Shown here piece by piece: positions 45,601 to 54,128 of a DNA stretch of 64,000 bases; within the stretch, counting starts at the first letter, position 1, and each line of letters opens with the position of its first letter. This stretch comes from Ditylenchus dipsaci (taxonomy: Eukaryota > Nematoda > Chromadorea > Rhabditida > Anguinidae), in NCBI GenBank assembly GCA_004194705.1, contig SADC01000032.1, positions 310,001-374,000 on the forward strand, read 5' to 3'. The translations under genes and the position numbers were made by a program. The notes under the pieces are model-generated. The model was not told the DNA's origin. It saw only the letters and a list, made by a program, of their open reading frames with translations, and did no database searches.

Positions 45601-48600
45601 GCGATCTCGAACAAACTTGTGCAAAATTAAAAGTAAAAGTAACATCATCAATATCAGAATTTCTAAATTCCTTTAAAATAACGCCCTAAAAATCAAAATG
45701 GAAAAGGGAAAAAACCATCGAAAAAAGGTGATTAGTCTTCGATTGCATTTGGATTTTTAGGGCATTTTTTTGAAGAAATTTAGAAATTCTGATATTGATG
45801 ATGCTGATCCAACTTTTAATTCTGTACAAGTTTGTCTGAGATTGCAACGTCGAGTTGTCGACAAAATATGACTCAAAAACCACATTCAAAAACACAAAAC
45901 TTGGAATGACTATCTCCTTAACAGCTTTCACCCCTCCTTTAAATGTCGTGTCCTTAAATTTAAATGTCAATTAACGAAAAATAGGCCGCTAATATTACGT
46001 CCACAAAAGTCGATCTTCAAAAACCGTTCCCTAGATGTTCAGTTAAGAATGTCACGTCCTCGAATTCGGACCGCAATATTCGGGTTACAAATGTCACATC
46101 CTCATATTTCTATTCTTTAATGCCAGTCTTCACTTGTCGGACTGCAAATATCGGTCTGCAATAGACCATTTTAATTTGTCTCTTCTTTAATGTTGTATCC
46201 TTAGTAGTCCGTCTTTATATGTCTGGCTTTTAATATCAGTCCTCAATTATCGGCTTTCGAAAAATTCAATCCTCGAGAATTATTCCTTAAATTTTAAGGC
46301 ACACATGTCACCAAGCCACTATAAGAATTAGAAAAATGAAAATACTTTCTTGAGTTTTATGTTTTGAATTTTTTCCGTTTTCATAGGCAGTCCCCAGGGG
46401 GGACCAAGGCAAATTTTTTAAAGTTTTTTTTTCACAATCACAACTTGAAAATATGAAACCGGATTTGTGTTCAGCATGGCCCGTTTGCATGTGAAACTGC
46501 TCTAAAAATTCGAAACTCAGTGTCAAATTTTAAAATCCTCTCAAGACAAAATGGTGCTCTTTTCGCTAAATCAAATGGTTTCCGTCTTGAGAGGAATTTA
46601 AAATTTGACACTGAGTTGCAAATTTTTAGAGCAGTTTCACATGCAAACTGACCAAATGGAACACGAATCCGGTGTCAGATTTTCAAGTTGTGATAGTAAA
46701 TTTTTTGAAAAAATTTGCCTTGACTTCCCAACATCAGAGGCCCAGATACCCCGAGCTGCATCCGATATTTATATTTTTTGGTGAATTTTCACAGCCATCT
46801 TGTAGAGCTGCTCAAGCCGAGTAAAACGAGCCTAAACACGCAGGTGAGCATATACAAAGCAGACCGCTCCTGTCCATTTTAAGAAAAGAGGTCATTTTTT
46901 GTGGTTGAAAAAAACTACTTAACTATAAAAAGCCATAACTCAAAATTTTCAGCATAAATCGGTGTTGGCATCTGAGAACATATTGCTCGGCATTAAAATT
47001 TGGAGTCGTTTGATATGTGACATGCACGGTGGAAAAAATCGAAAAAAACACGGTGCCACGAAAACCTGTAAAATTAATTAATTTAATTAAAATTTTTATA
47101 AAAAACATAATTCCACAAATATTTTTTTTGAAAAACAGGAACTTTTTACAGGAACTAATATATAATGACAAAATAAGATTTATTCTTAGACCCTATGTGG
47201 TTTGGAAATTTATCTATCTGAGGTCGGGTAAGGGTCAAAGCATAGTGAGACCAAGTGAAAAACTATGAATATATATACTAAAAAAATTTAAGGCTCAACG
47301 AAAGTCGATATGTGAAATCGTGATTTCAAAATTCTGTCAGGGAAAATGCTATCGGCGCTTAAATACAAGCGAATTTCTTGCGCAGACTGTATTTTGGGTC
47401 GGATTCGAAACTCGATGATTTTTCAGAACATTGGTGGAACTAAGAAATGGTTAAAAAAAGAGAAGTAGAACAGGGAGATCAGTTACTGCTAGCAGCTAAC
47501 AGTTCTTCTCATCTGATAAACTAGAAGGTTTCAAACCCAATAAAGTGGGGGAGGGGGGGGGATAGGTAACAAGCAGCAGCACAACTACTGCTACAAAACA
47601 GGAAAGACACAACCACCACCAACAGACAGTTCTTTGTTAATCGCCGAGAGAGATGGATCCCGAATTGATAGAGGGGATTGCTGAAATTGGGTTAACAACT
47701 CAATTGATTCTCTATTGATTAGGGGTGACTGCTGCTACTGCACCAAAGCTAAAGGCTTAATTCTAATTTCAAAAATACAATATGGCTGCGAAAAGTTGAG
47801 AAGATACAAAAAGTGGGACTGTTTTACAGTCAGATTTCGATGTCAGATTTCGAGCCACATCAAGTTCGTTCCCGCCTAGGGTCCTACACTTTCTTAACCC
47901 AATTTACGAAGTCTTTTCTAGTCTTTTTTTAACAAGCTAGTCACAGTTATTGCACGGGTTCTGACTTTGCCGGTCGTTTTTGAATAGATAAAAAAGTTTG
48001 CCATTAACTGGTGGACAAAAAGTCCTTGGACAAATTTTGAGCTCACTTTTTGAAATAAAAATTTAACGATGAGAAAATTCCTAAAAATAGGTTTTGTAGC
48101 CCTGAATCTCCTCTTTCAAATGGCATATTGCTTTAGCTTGACTATTTTGGATAAGTCACTATTTGCTCCAAACACTTGTCTGGTCATTTCGAGAAGGTTA
48201 CCAACGTTTTCATCACTTTAGCTGGTCAAATGTTTTATTGAATTTTAAGTGTCACTGCAGAATTTTATCACCATGTTGTAGCGCAGCTCAAGAGCTACAA
48301 AACCCATATTACAGAGTGATTTTTGAATATCTGATGGTTGAGATATGTTTTTGGAATAAATCAATTTCTTGAAAAAATGACCAAAATGAAAGTTTTTGCC
48401 AATTTCTCGGATTTTGGTCATTTTTTCAAGAAATTGATTTATTCCAAAAGGACATATCTCAACCATCAGATATTCAAAAATCACTCTGTATATGGGTTTT
48501 GTAGCTCTTGAGCTGCGCTACAACATGGTGATAGAATTTTGTCGTGATGCTCAAAAATTTAATAAAACATTTGACCAGTTAAAGTGATGAAAACGTTGGT

Positions 48601-51600
48601 AACCTTCTCGAAATGACCAGACAAGTGTTTGGAGCCAAATAGTGACTTATCCAAAATAGTCAAGCTGAAAGCAATATGCCATTTGAAAGAGGAGATTCAG
48701 GGCTACAAAACCTATTTTTAGGAATTTTCTCATCGTTAAATTTTTTATTTCAAAAAGTGAGCTCAAAATTTGTCCAAGGACTTTTTGTCCACCAGTTAGA
48801 AACGAAACCTAGATACAATGGCCCGTTTTAAAATAACAGAGCCACCATGAGGTTTTGCTCTTTAACTGAAAAAAGACTATTTAATTAATTAAAAAAACGA
48901 TCAGCAAATCGGAATGCTTGTGATATTAGGGACTAGACTCTTAAATATAAAACTGGTAAAGGGCTTCAAATATCGGGGTTTTTAATAGTTTCGGCTTTAG
49001 GCCGAAACTAACTTGAGGTGGGGGCCAATATATCGAAGTTTGACTGTATTAATGATATTTTAGCTTACACGTGATATATCTAAAGTTAGATGTTTAAGAA
49101 ATTTTTGGTTTGCTTGATTTTTCAGATGTTTGTGGAAGAAAAAAATTTCCTGATGGATTTTTTTCCCAAGGAAACTACCTCCTCCACAACCATAGTGACC
49201 GCGCTTCTTGAAATTTGGACGGCATCCCGTCCTCGTCCTACAAGTTTTCGACCGGCCATCTAACCGTCAGTCCGAACTTTTTTTAACGGCCGGCCGTCCA
49301 ATTTTTGGCCGTCTTGCTAAAAATTTCTAATGCCGGCCGTCCGCCGGCCGGCCAAAATAATAAAACACCTTGTGACAAATTTTTTCTGATTGTAATGTTT
49401 TTTAGTTAAGAAATTACAGCAACTAAAAAATATATGTTTTGAGTTGTGAGTTTGAGTTGTCACTGTTCAATAGCATCGGGAGAGGGCTGATTCGCCGTCG
49501 CTGAATTCGCCGTCGCAAAACGGAATTTCGCGACAGTTTGCCCTGAATTCACCGTTTTACGACGGCAAATTCAGCCGACGGCGAATTCAGCGACGGCGAA
49601 TTAGCCCTCTCCATAGCATCGGTGGCCTAGTGGTAAAACAACGGTTTACTGTCTAAAGTCGATCGTCGATTCCCCTTATAGATATGGTTTTTCCTCAAAT
49701 TTTACCGAACTGCGTATTGCATACCAGTGCGTTAGGTGAAAGGACAGTTCGTGGCGGTTTTTAGAATGGACAGTTCGTGGTGGACACTTCGTGGCACTTT
49801 TTTGGCACTTTTATAGTCTCCCCCATACTCGGATTTTTTGAAAGTGACCTTAAATCACCTCCCGAACTCTTTTTTTCTGCTCAGCCCGGTAAAAGAAACA
49901 TACCTAAACACTTTCTGAATAAAAAAAGATTAGGTTTTGATGAATTTTTTTGTCTCCCACCCCGCAGGCAAAGATGGTCCGGCTCTAGTATCCGTGTCTT
50001 TTTTTGCCTTGGTCCCCCTGTTGTTTTTTAATGTAATTTTTAAAATTTTTCTTGTTTTGTACCAGTGAATTTTTTAAAGTTTTTTTTTAGGTTTTTGTAC
50101 ACATTTTTCTAGACGATTGTTAACTACAGCTAAATGGCTTTCAAGACGATTGTGGATGTTTATGAAGATATTGATTCAAAACTGCACCTAAAAACAACAG
50201 GGGGGGGGGGACCAAGGCAAAAAGCCACGGATTGTTTACTAGGGTCAATGGTCCTCTTAGGGTATTTTTCACCGAGCTTTACCTTTTTTAAGTCAAATGA
50301 AGATAAAAATAATAGGTTTTGAACAGATTTTACTTTCCGGGGTCTACCGCATACAGAAACTCTGGTATGCATATGTTTTATGCGTCCAGAGTCCCTTTCG
50401 AGTGATTTATGTCTCAGCTATGTGTGTGTGCGCATCTCAATCCCAAGCAGCCAAGCCCCCTTCAAGGGAGCAGGGGGATTGGTTGGTCAGAGTTACGCGC
50501 ACAGATTTACCTTAGACATAATTTCGAGCAAGACTCTTGATCAAAAATGCATTTAGAGAGTCTTTTTGCCCAGTTCCAGCAAGAATTATTCCGATAAATC
50601 ATTCAAAAATAACCTTAAAATGACCATCTACCCCTGAGGGATTGTAGGCAATTTTTTCGGCAAAGTTCAAAAATTTTTAATCAGAAATTATTCAAAAATG
50701 CTTCTCATATCGAGTTAAGCGAAAAAAATGAGTTCGGGGGGACTTTAAAGGTGATAAAAAAGTGACACGAAGTGTCCACCGTACTGCGCAGAACCGATAA
50801 ATTTATCTGAACCGATAAATTTATCTATCAGATAAAATTCAAATTATTTTTATCGGCCAGATAAAACTTTATCTGACAGATGAAATTTTATCGGTCAGAT
50901 AAAATTTTTTTTTAAATCACAACCATTGCAGAATTAAAAAAGGAGTTCTACGAAAAGGGAGCTTGTTTACTTGGGGGGGGAGGTTCTTTTTTGGTCAACT
51001 ATGAATAGTGTTTAGACGCCTTCTAAGTAATTTTTATACGCTGAAACCGATAAAAAAGTAGTTTCCAAATAATTTCCGCAGTAAAAAATAGGTTTTCAAA
51101 AAAATTTGGTTACCATAAGTTTACCGATTGCCTTGGTCCCCCAAGCTAAAATATCGAGTACTAAGGTATCCTACCGGGTTTTAGTCACTGGAGCTAGGCA
51201 AAAAGGTCTCTATATGTATTTTTGATCAAGAGTCTTGCTCGGAATTATGTCTAAGGTAAGTGAGATGCGCACACCCACATACCTTAGACGCAAATCACTC
51301 GAAAGTGACTCTGGATGCATAAAAACATTACGCATTCCAGAGTTTCTTTATGCGGTAGGCCCCAGCTAACAAAACTATGTTCAATCCCATCTTTTTGGTA
51401 TTTTTAAGGATATCCAGTTACCCTTTTTCGTTTATTCAGCTTGGCGGACCAAGGCAATTGGTCAAGTTATGGTAACCAAAAATTTTTTGAAATACTCATT
51501 TTTTAGTACGGAAATTGTTGGGAAACAACTTTGTTATCGTTTTTAGCGTATAAAAATTACTTGGAAGACGTCTAAACACTATTTATGGTTGACCAAAAAA

Positions 51601-52815
51601 ATTGTTCGTGTAACTCGCTGGTATGCTCCTTTAATTCTCGTTTGAATTACACTAGATAGCATATGAAATAACACCCCGTCTCCATAGACTATAATTTCTG
51701 TGAGCCTAAAAATGGTTGGAGAACTCATCTTCTTTGGGGGAAGGAGTGCACTTCAACTTTTACGTTTCACTGGTACCCGCCTTTCGAAATATTCACATCG
51801 GCGACGAGCATGACCTTTTAAAGGAGCATGCCAACGCTAATACCGTATTTTCTTTTTAGTCGGTTTATTTTTCAACCTCTCCAAAATCAGGGATTTTTCT
51901 GGTCTATCTCAAAATTTTTGGATAAAAATGCAAAATCGAAAAAGCGAACTCGGTAGAGCTCATGGTAGCTAAGAAAACGCAAAAAAATAGCTTTGCGAAA
52001 TATTTACTCTGCCCTGAGACACAGACCCTCAAAGTAGAGGGGGTCGGTATATTAGAGAAAATACGGTAAAAGGTGGTGCCCGGCAATTCAATTTTTTTCC
52101 TAATCATTGAACTTTTGTATGGATATTTCAACTTGGTTTCTTAAAAAATTAAGCCTAGAATTTAATTTTAGGTATGGTTTTGTTAAAAACCAAGTTGAAA
52201 AATCCGTACAGAAATTCAATGATTAGGAAAAGTTTTTTTCCCGGGCATCACTTCTTATTAGCGTGGGCATGCCCCTTAAAAGTTCTTCCTTGATACCCAC
52301 TCTTCTTTCTTCCGAGATCGTAAAGGTTTTGATGAAAAAAAAGAGCGAGAAAATTAGTACATTTGAATAATTGCTTAGTATAAATGTTGAATGAAATAAA
52401 AATAGGGTTGTTTGCAAAACATTAAAAAACCGAACATTTTAGAATATGACAGATGGGTAAGAGATGATGTCGGACAGGCCCGACCGGACGGGTGGTCACT
52501 ACGTTCACAACGCCATAGTCAAATTTGTAGCTCAAACTTACAGGTGATAGATTTGCCGTTACAGACACAGATCGTGGATTGGGTGAGGATCGACCACTTT
52601 TGTGGCTTCCCTCCCTGCTATCAGAAACTACTGTGACACTTGTCCTCTGACCTTCCAATACTGAAGAGGAGCTGGAGGAAAGGGCGGAAGAGGGTCTTCG
52701 ATTGCGAGTGGACAATCCTCCTAGGGTCTGATTATTAGCACACCCACTGCTCTGCTCCTTCTGCAGGCCTGTCAAAGGTCTGTCTCGTAGTCGCGCCAGG
52801 ACGTCAACACTTCAC
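30674..52815 (-). CDS. C2H2 zinc-finger protein, large split gene
   Basis: Putative nuclear DNA-binding regulator. Minus-strand exons: 52815-52542, 43245-42616, 41777-41560, 40890-40491, 32568-32047, 31142-30898, 30853-30674 (stop). Donor and acceptor phases agree at the last three junctions; earlier ones are blurred by missing bases. Fingers: CQPCHKTF..H..H (frame broken once), CEICGKAFRFRSNLAEHRSVH, CKFCGKSS-RLKG split by an intron and continuing NLTKHILKHH (one A missing at about 40875), and CPECGKQLRKARDLIAHLAAMH split by another intron. N-terminal exons are Ser- and Gln-rich; 42616-43245 lacks at least three bases (QQQQQQTRRVSSRM ... VIELGEEDNDPGPAP ... MDVEPQQQQM). The C-terminus (SNLDGRVGRLEKQLEMALNS) is a likely coiled coil. 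The 5' end is not found. The family is not identified with confidence. The SSRLKGNLTKHILKHH finger is probably diagnostic in a search. Confidence 0.8.
31201..31973. mobile_element. Mariner-type foldback
   Basis: Ends TTAGATTGGTGCATAATTAT / ATAATTATGCACCAACCTAA with TA on both sides; the terminus resembles the known mariner TTAGGTTGGTGCA end. Long arms, no transposase. Its inner part (GCAGTTCAAGAGCTACAA) is shared with the ACTGGTG elements at 43261, 48007 and 59541. Lies in a zinc-finger gene intron. Confidence 0.85.
32982..33878. mobile_element. Pogo-type element hosting a TA foldback
   Basis: Outer ends CAGTCAAACCTCTATATT / TAGAGGTTTGACT. Inside, 33135-33864 has ends CAGGGTGTCCAATAAAAA / TTTTTATTGGACACCCTG, and within it GCCCGCTTTT / AAAGCGGGC repeats and inverted arms with CAGAATTTCG / GAAATTCTGTAAA. 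Confidence 0.7.
34088..34188. mobile_element. GACAAC-hairpin MITE
   Basis: Starts TGGCTCATTTATGAACTTTG and ends CAACGTTTATAAATTAGCCA; arms consist largely of GTTGTCGTT / CGACAACG. Lies 90 bp upstream of a gene start. Relatives at 44490-44885. Confidence 0.6.
34277..35178 (+). CDS. Unrecognised 267-aa protein, nested gene
   Basis: Three exons, 34277-34397, 34448-34876 and 34925-35178, with 50- and 48-bp GT-AG introns. Phases fit exactly (DYG|EKNNS; ADDLF|S|IENEDSED) and give 267 aa without any frameshift. The start ATG follows TTGTTTGTTCAG, which may be a splice or trans-splice acceptor. The protein begins MTAFIRKIFGFNKSSS, has Ser-rich stretches, Thr-Pro sites (STPLRAPVTPVKP), a basic helix (SKYEQRMAKTMRIIKRLM) and an acidic run (ENEDSEDEEDDVLDIS). 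No domain or family is recognised. It lies in a 7.9-kb intron of the zinc-finger gene on the opposite strand, tail to tail with the next gene. Codons are more GC-rich than the surroundings. Confidence 0.8.
35241..35246 (+). terminator. Poly(A) signal of nested gene
   Basis: AATAAA 62 nt after the stop codon of the 267-aa gene. Confidence 0.7.
35335..35430. repeat. TTGACCCCCTGG-type repeats
   Basis: Four imperfect copies of CAATTGACCCCCTGG-like units between the two nested genes. Confidence 0.5.
35508..35513 (-). terminator. Poly(A) signal of second nested gene
   Basis: AATAAA on the minus strand, 43 nt past the stop codon at 35557. Confidence 0.65.
35557..35936 (-). CDS. Unrecognised 107-aa protein, nested gene
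   Basis: Minus-strand exons 35936-35931 (ATG GAA) and 35874-35557, joined by a 56-bp GT-AG intron in phase 0. The product starts MENPAQIFNDILPSARAVQS, continues with a basic KSASTKAVQRTRMRQTDG segment and ends GGIARMLHDGRILH, with an acidic GDSEDENR in the middle. The two-codon first exon is the weakest part; another 5' exon is possible. No signal peptide, membrane segment or known domain. Convergent with the 267-aa gene, both inside the zinc-finger gene intron. Confidence 0.65.
36041..36288. mobile_element. TA-type MITE (CAGGGTGGCGC ends)
   Basis: Ends CAGGGTGGCGCGAAAAA / TTTTTTGCGCCACCCTG flanked by TA. Mariner/Tc1-like by its target site. No ORF. Confidence 0.8.
36313..36925. mobile_element. 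Foldback with TTTCCCGACAAATCTG repeats
   Basis: Inverted arms of about 160 bp made of TTTCCCGACAAATCTGTGAA units; mirror units TTCACAGATTTGTCGGG. Between the arms lies about 290 bp including a short open stretch (EDVDEWVTENGGNWIQ) of unknown origin. Confidence 0.7.
37089..38825. mobile_element. 1.7-kb TTAA foldback
   Basis: Ends CACGAGAAAGGCGGAC / GTCCGCCTTTCTCGTG with TTAA at 37085-37088 and 38826-38829. Arms of about 610 bp are nearly identical. The flanks join into the sequence found uninterrupted at 19842-19985, which is the empty site. No transposase; the loop is 37700-38115. Confidence 0.9.
38157..38341. mobile_element. Pogo-type MITE nested in right arm
   Basis: CAGTCAAACCTCGATAATCC / GGATTATCGAGGTTTGACTG with TA duplications. 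The left arm shows the empty site (CCAATATACCATAATGATC). Interior is tandem CGATAAACCGCCACCCT. Confidence 0.9.
39480..39950. other. Unique CAG-rich island in zinc-finger gene intron
   Basis: Non-repetitive, less AT-rich than its flanks, with CAGCAGCAACC and GCTGCTACTACTCC motifs. A minus-strand open stretch includes KLSRGNCLRDQQQPAAVKKS. The exons on both sides already fit in phase, so this could be an alternative exon or regulatory DNA. Confidence 0.35.
41887..42513. repeat. Inverted pair of tRNA-derived sequences
   Basis: 41887-41975 (plus) and 42413-42513 (minus) match for about 90 bp: TATCTGGTCCCGTACGG (A-box-like) and GCAGGTTCGAATCCCTC (B box). The intervening 440 bp carries no feature. 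Either two SINEs or a foldback with tRNA-like arms. Located in a zinc-finger gene intron. Confidence 0.6.
43261..44143. mobile_element. TA foldback, ACTGGTG family
   Basis: Ends ACTGGTGTCCAAAAAAGTTC / GAACTTTTTGGACACCAGT, TA on both sides. Inner marks TTTCAAATGGCATATAACAC and GCGCAGCTCAAGAGCTAC. Right arm partly degraded. Confidence 0.8.
44295..44975. mobile_element. Nested foldbacks with GACAAC arrays
   Basis: Outer inverted arms 44295-44380 and 44885-44975 (TGATCATTCACAACCATATA). Inner parts 44490-44640 and 44805-44885 bear ATTTATAAACGTTGTCGTTG and its inverse. The reading frames encode only Arg/Gln-type repeats. A related end is at 59403-59485. Confidence 0.65.
45015..45255. repeat. TTTAAGGACGCGACA repeats, left cluster
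   Basis: Units such as AGGACGCGACATCTGAGG on one strand (45015-45110) and TTAAATGTCGCGTCC on the other (45190-45255). A related cluster runs 45930-46310. Confidence 0.55.
45258..45488. mobile_element. TTAA MITE family A
   Basis: Ends AGGGGCATGCCCACGCTAAT / TTAGCGTAGGCATGTCCT with TTAA at 45254-45257 and 45489-45492. Confidence 0.85.
45515..45925. repeat. Foldback
   Basis: GAATTTCTAAATTCCTTTAA and AATTTAGAAATTCTGATATT mark inverted arms of about 190 bp; centre AAATCAAAATGG / CATTTGGATTTTTAGGG. Confidence 0.65.
45930..46310. repeat. TTAAATGTCGTGTCC repeats, right cluster
   Basis: Degenerate units (AATGTCACGTCCTCG, AATATCGGTCTGC, ATGTCTGGC) continue the 45.0-45.25 kb array family. Confidence 0.45.
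46440..46690. repeat. Foldback, GTGTTCAGCATGGCC family
   Basis: Arms pair CCGGATTTGTGTTCAGCATG with ACACGAATCCGG and AAACTGCTCTAAAAATT with AATTTTTAGAGCAGTTT. Confidence 0.7.
46700..47454. other. Intronic DNA with one dispersed repeat
   Basis: 46920-47160 resembles the right border of the 10.5-kb palindrome (28710-28960). The rest is unassigned. Confidence 0.35.
47455..47760. other. Unique island in 9.3-kb zinc-finger intron
   Basis: Non-repetitive, with CAGCAGCACAACTACTGC, CCACCACCAACAGACAG and several TTGATT / AATTGAT motifs close together. No ORF. Candidate intronic regulatory element by composition only. Confidence 0.3.
48007..48796. mobile_element. TA foldback, ACTGGTG family, near-perfect
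   Basis: Ends ACTGGTGGACAAAAAGTCC / GGACTTTTTGTCCACCAGT with TA at 48005-48006 and 48797-48798. The two arms are almost identical over 390 bp, making this the youngest of the family in the window. Confidence 0.9.
49227..49345. repeat. CCGGCCGTCC motif cluster
   Basis: Six or more CGGCCGTCC / GGCCGGCC copies, some in opposite orientation. Ends unresolved. Confidence 0.5.
49479..49612. mobile_element. 134-bp element with 9-bp TSD (Mutator-like)
   Basis: Ends GGAGAGGGCTGATTCGCCG / CGGCGAATTAGCCCTCTCC, direct repeat ATAGCATCG at 49470-49478 and 49613-49621. Inside are GAATTCGCCGTCG units. Confidence 0.8.
49614..49690 (+). tRNA. tRNA-Gly-like pseudogene
   Basis: GCATCGGTGGCCTAGTGG closely matches the 5' half of animal tRNA-Gly, with a B-box-like CGTCGATTCCCC at the expected distance. 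The acceptor stem does not close. The 9-bp TSD overlaps its first bases. Confidence 0.55.
49757..50791. mobile_element. Candidate element with CACTTCGTG ends
   Basis: GTGGACACTTCGTGGCAC at left and GTGACACGAAGTGTCCACC at right. Interior holds a core copy (50322-50570) and CCAAGGCAAAAA foldback pieces. No TSD found. Confidence 0.45.
50322..50570 (+). repeat. Palindromic foldback core
   Basis: GGGGTCTACCGCATACAGAA, GGTATGCATATGTTTTATGC, TGTGTGTGCGCATCTCAA, then GCGCACAGATTTACCTTAGAC and GAGCAAGACTCTTGATC. Confidence 0.75.
50955..51605. mobile_element. Foldback element with palindromic core
   Basis: Arms 50955-51170 and 51425-51605 (TAGTGTTTAGACGCCTTC vs GAAGACGTCTAAACACTA; GTTACCATAAGTTTACCG). 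Core copy at 51203-51388, shortened in its GC centre. Confidence 0.75.
51822..52275. mobile_element. TTAA MITE family A, interrupted
   Basis: Ends AGGAGCATGCCAACGCTAA / TAGCGTGGGCATGCCCC, TTAA at 51818-51821 and 52276-52279. Interrupted by the element 51841-52068. Confidence 0.85.
51841..52068. mobile_element. TACCGTATTTTC MITE, nested
   Basis: TACCGTATTTTC at left and GAAAATACGGTA at right. The sister TTAA MITE at 45258 shows the uninterrupted site (CGCTAATAAGAGG), so TA was duplicated. Confidence 0.85.
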
Positions 52816-53519
52816 CTATAACTCCCAAAATGGTCAAGCAAAGAAATTAGAGTTGGAACACATAAAAAATTCTTATAAATTGTGAGAATTTATGAGAAAA
52901 AACACAATAGCTATATTTTTGCACAAGAATTTCACAAAAAGCAAATTTTTAAAAGATATATTTCTATTTTTTGCAGGGTAATATTTAATTTTGCCTCCTC
53001 ATTACTGAAAAATGCCCCTATTTTGAAATTAAATTTGTTTCTTACATTTTCTTTATTTTTAATTTTTTTTCGATTCTTGTAAGAGTTTTTTTTCGCCAAA
53101 TAGTTTCTAAAATCGCAAGACTTCTGATTTTGCCGGTCTTTTTCAAGAATACTTTAATTTTGCTTCAAGAGCTGCGAGTCTTGACATTTTAAAAACAGAA
53201 TTCACTGTATTCAGAGTTGTGAGTCCTAACCAGACTCCACTGTAACTTGCTGAACAACAGCGCTACAAAACGATATAGAATTTTCTAAAAATGCATTCAT
53301 AAAAACACAACCAGAAAACATCACCAATAATACCTAATCGGCTCAAAATAATATTCATGCTCATGCTTGTAATCAAACCTACAAGCATTATGAATATGGC
53401 ACAATTTTTCCAAAACATCACCAAAACATGAAAACAAGACCAGAAAAGCAAAAGCTAGTCTTGGGCCAAACAGAAGAAGAATAGTTTGGGTGGGAAGAGG
53501 GTGCCCTAGTGGCTTGTGA
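52816..53519. other. 5' flank or intron of zinc-finger gene
   Basis: AT-rich, no exon recognised. Contains a weak inverted motif around 53330 only. Confidence 0.3.
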
Positions 53520-53990
53520 CTGATTATTATGTATAGTGCTGCTGCTGGCTGTAAGCAGATATTGCTTGCTGCTGCTGCCTCCTCCTCCCTGATGCTAATC
53601 GAAGTGCCCAGGGCACCAGCAGCAGCCGGCTGTCACCCGCACACCAGCAAGAAGAGACTGGCCAGTCAGATAAGCTTGCGCCCACCAGCTACAGGGACGG
53701 CTGTCTACCCCAACCACTGGCATGAGTGGGGTGCCATTGTACAGCCAATGCTTACAGCTAGTGCCTTTTCCTCCTACTCCTCCTCTTATTGACGGCCGAT
53801 TACCATTTGGCCTGTTTGGCTTTGCTGTCCTCCTTCTTTCCAATTTCAATAGCCATCATTGCCAGAGGCTGAGTGCTGCCCTTTTTCCAAGAGTGCTGCT
53901 GGTCTACTAGCTGCTTGCAATTTTGGAAAAAGCCTCCAATTTCAATGGTGTACAGCATACAGGAGGAATGGATTTGGAATGTGAGTAAAG
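53520..53990. other. Unique GC-richer island
   Basis: CAG/CTG-rich, non-repetitive. A minus-strand stretch reads RRRQQQQAISAYSQQQHYT and the plus strand has an 87-codon frame; neither has convincing splice sites. It may be an upstream exon or promoter of the zinc-finger gene. Confidence 0.35.
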
Positions 53991-54051
53991 GCAATACAGA
54001 AATATGGTAAAAATTGTCGAAATAAATTTAAACAAAGTGGATCGTCTATAA

Positions 54052-54128
54052 GTTCTGTATGGTGTATTGGTTAAGATTATCTGTTTTTTCTCCATTCAAG
54101 ACAACAGTTTGAATCCCACCTGCAGACA
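54052..54128 (+). tRNA. tRNA-derived sequence
   Basis: TATGGTGTATTGGTTAAG (A box) and CAGTTTGAATCCCACCTG (B box with T stem) at tRNA spacing. Acceptor ends do not pair, so pseudogene or SINE. Confidence 0.5.

Noticed and set aside
49614..49690. Functional tRNA-Gly gene
   Set aside because: 3' acceptor strand does not pair with GCATCGG and the T loop is altered; only the 5' half is tRNA-like.
53529..53792. 87-aa plus-strand ORF in a unique island
   Set aside because: Composition-driven (Ala/Ser-rich), no splice or promoter evidence, and the minus strand is equally open in places.
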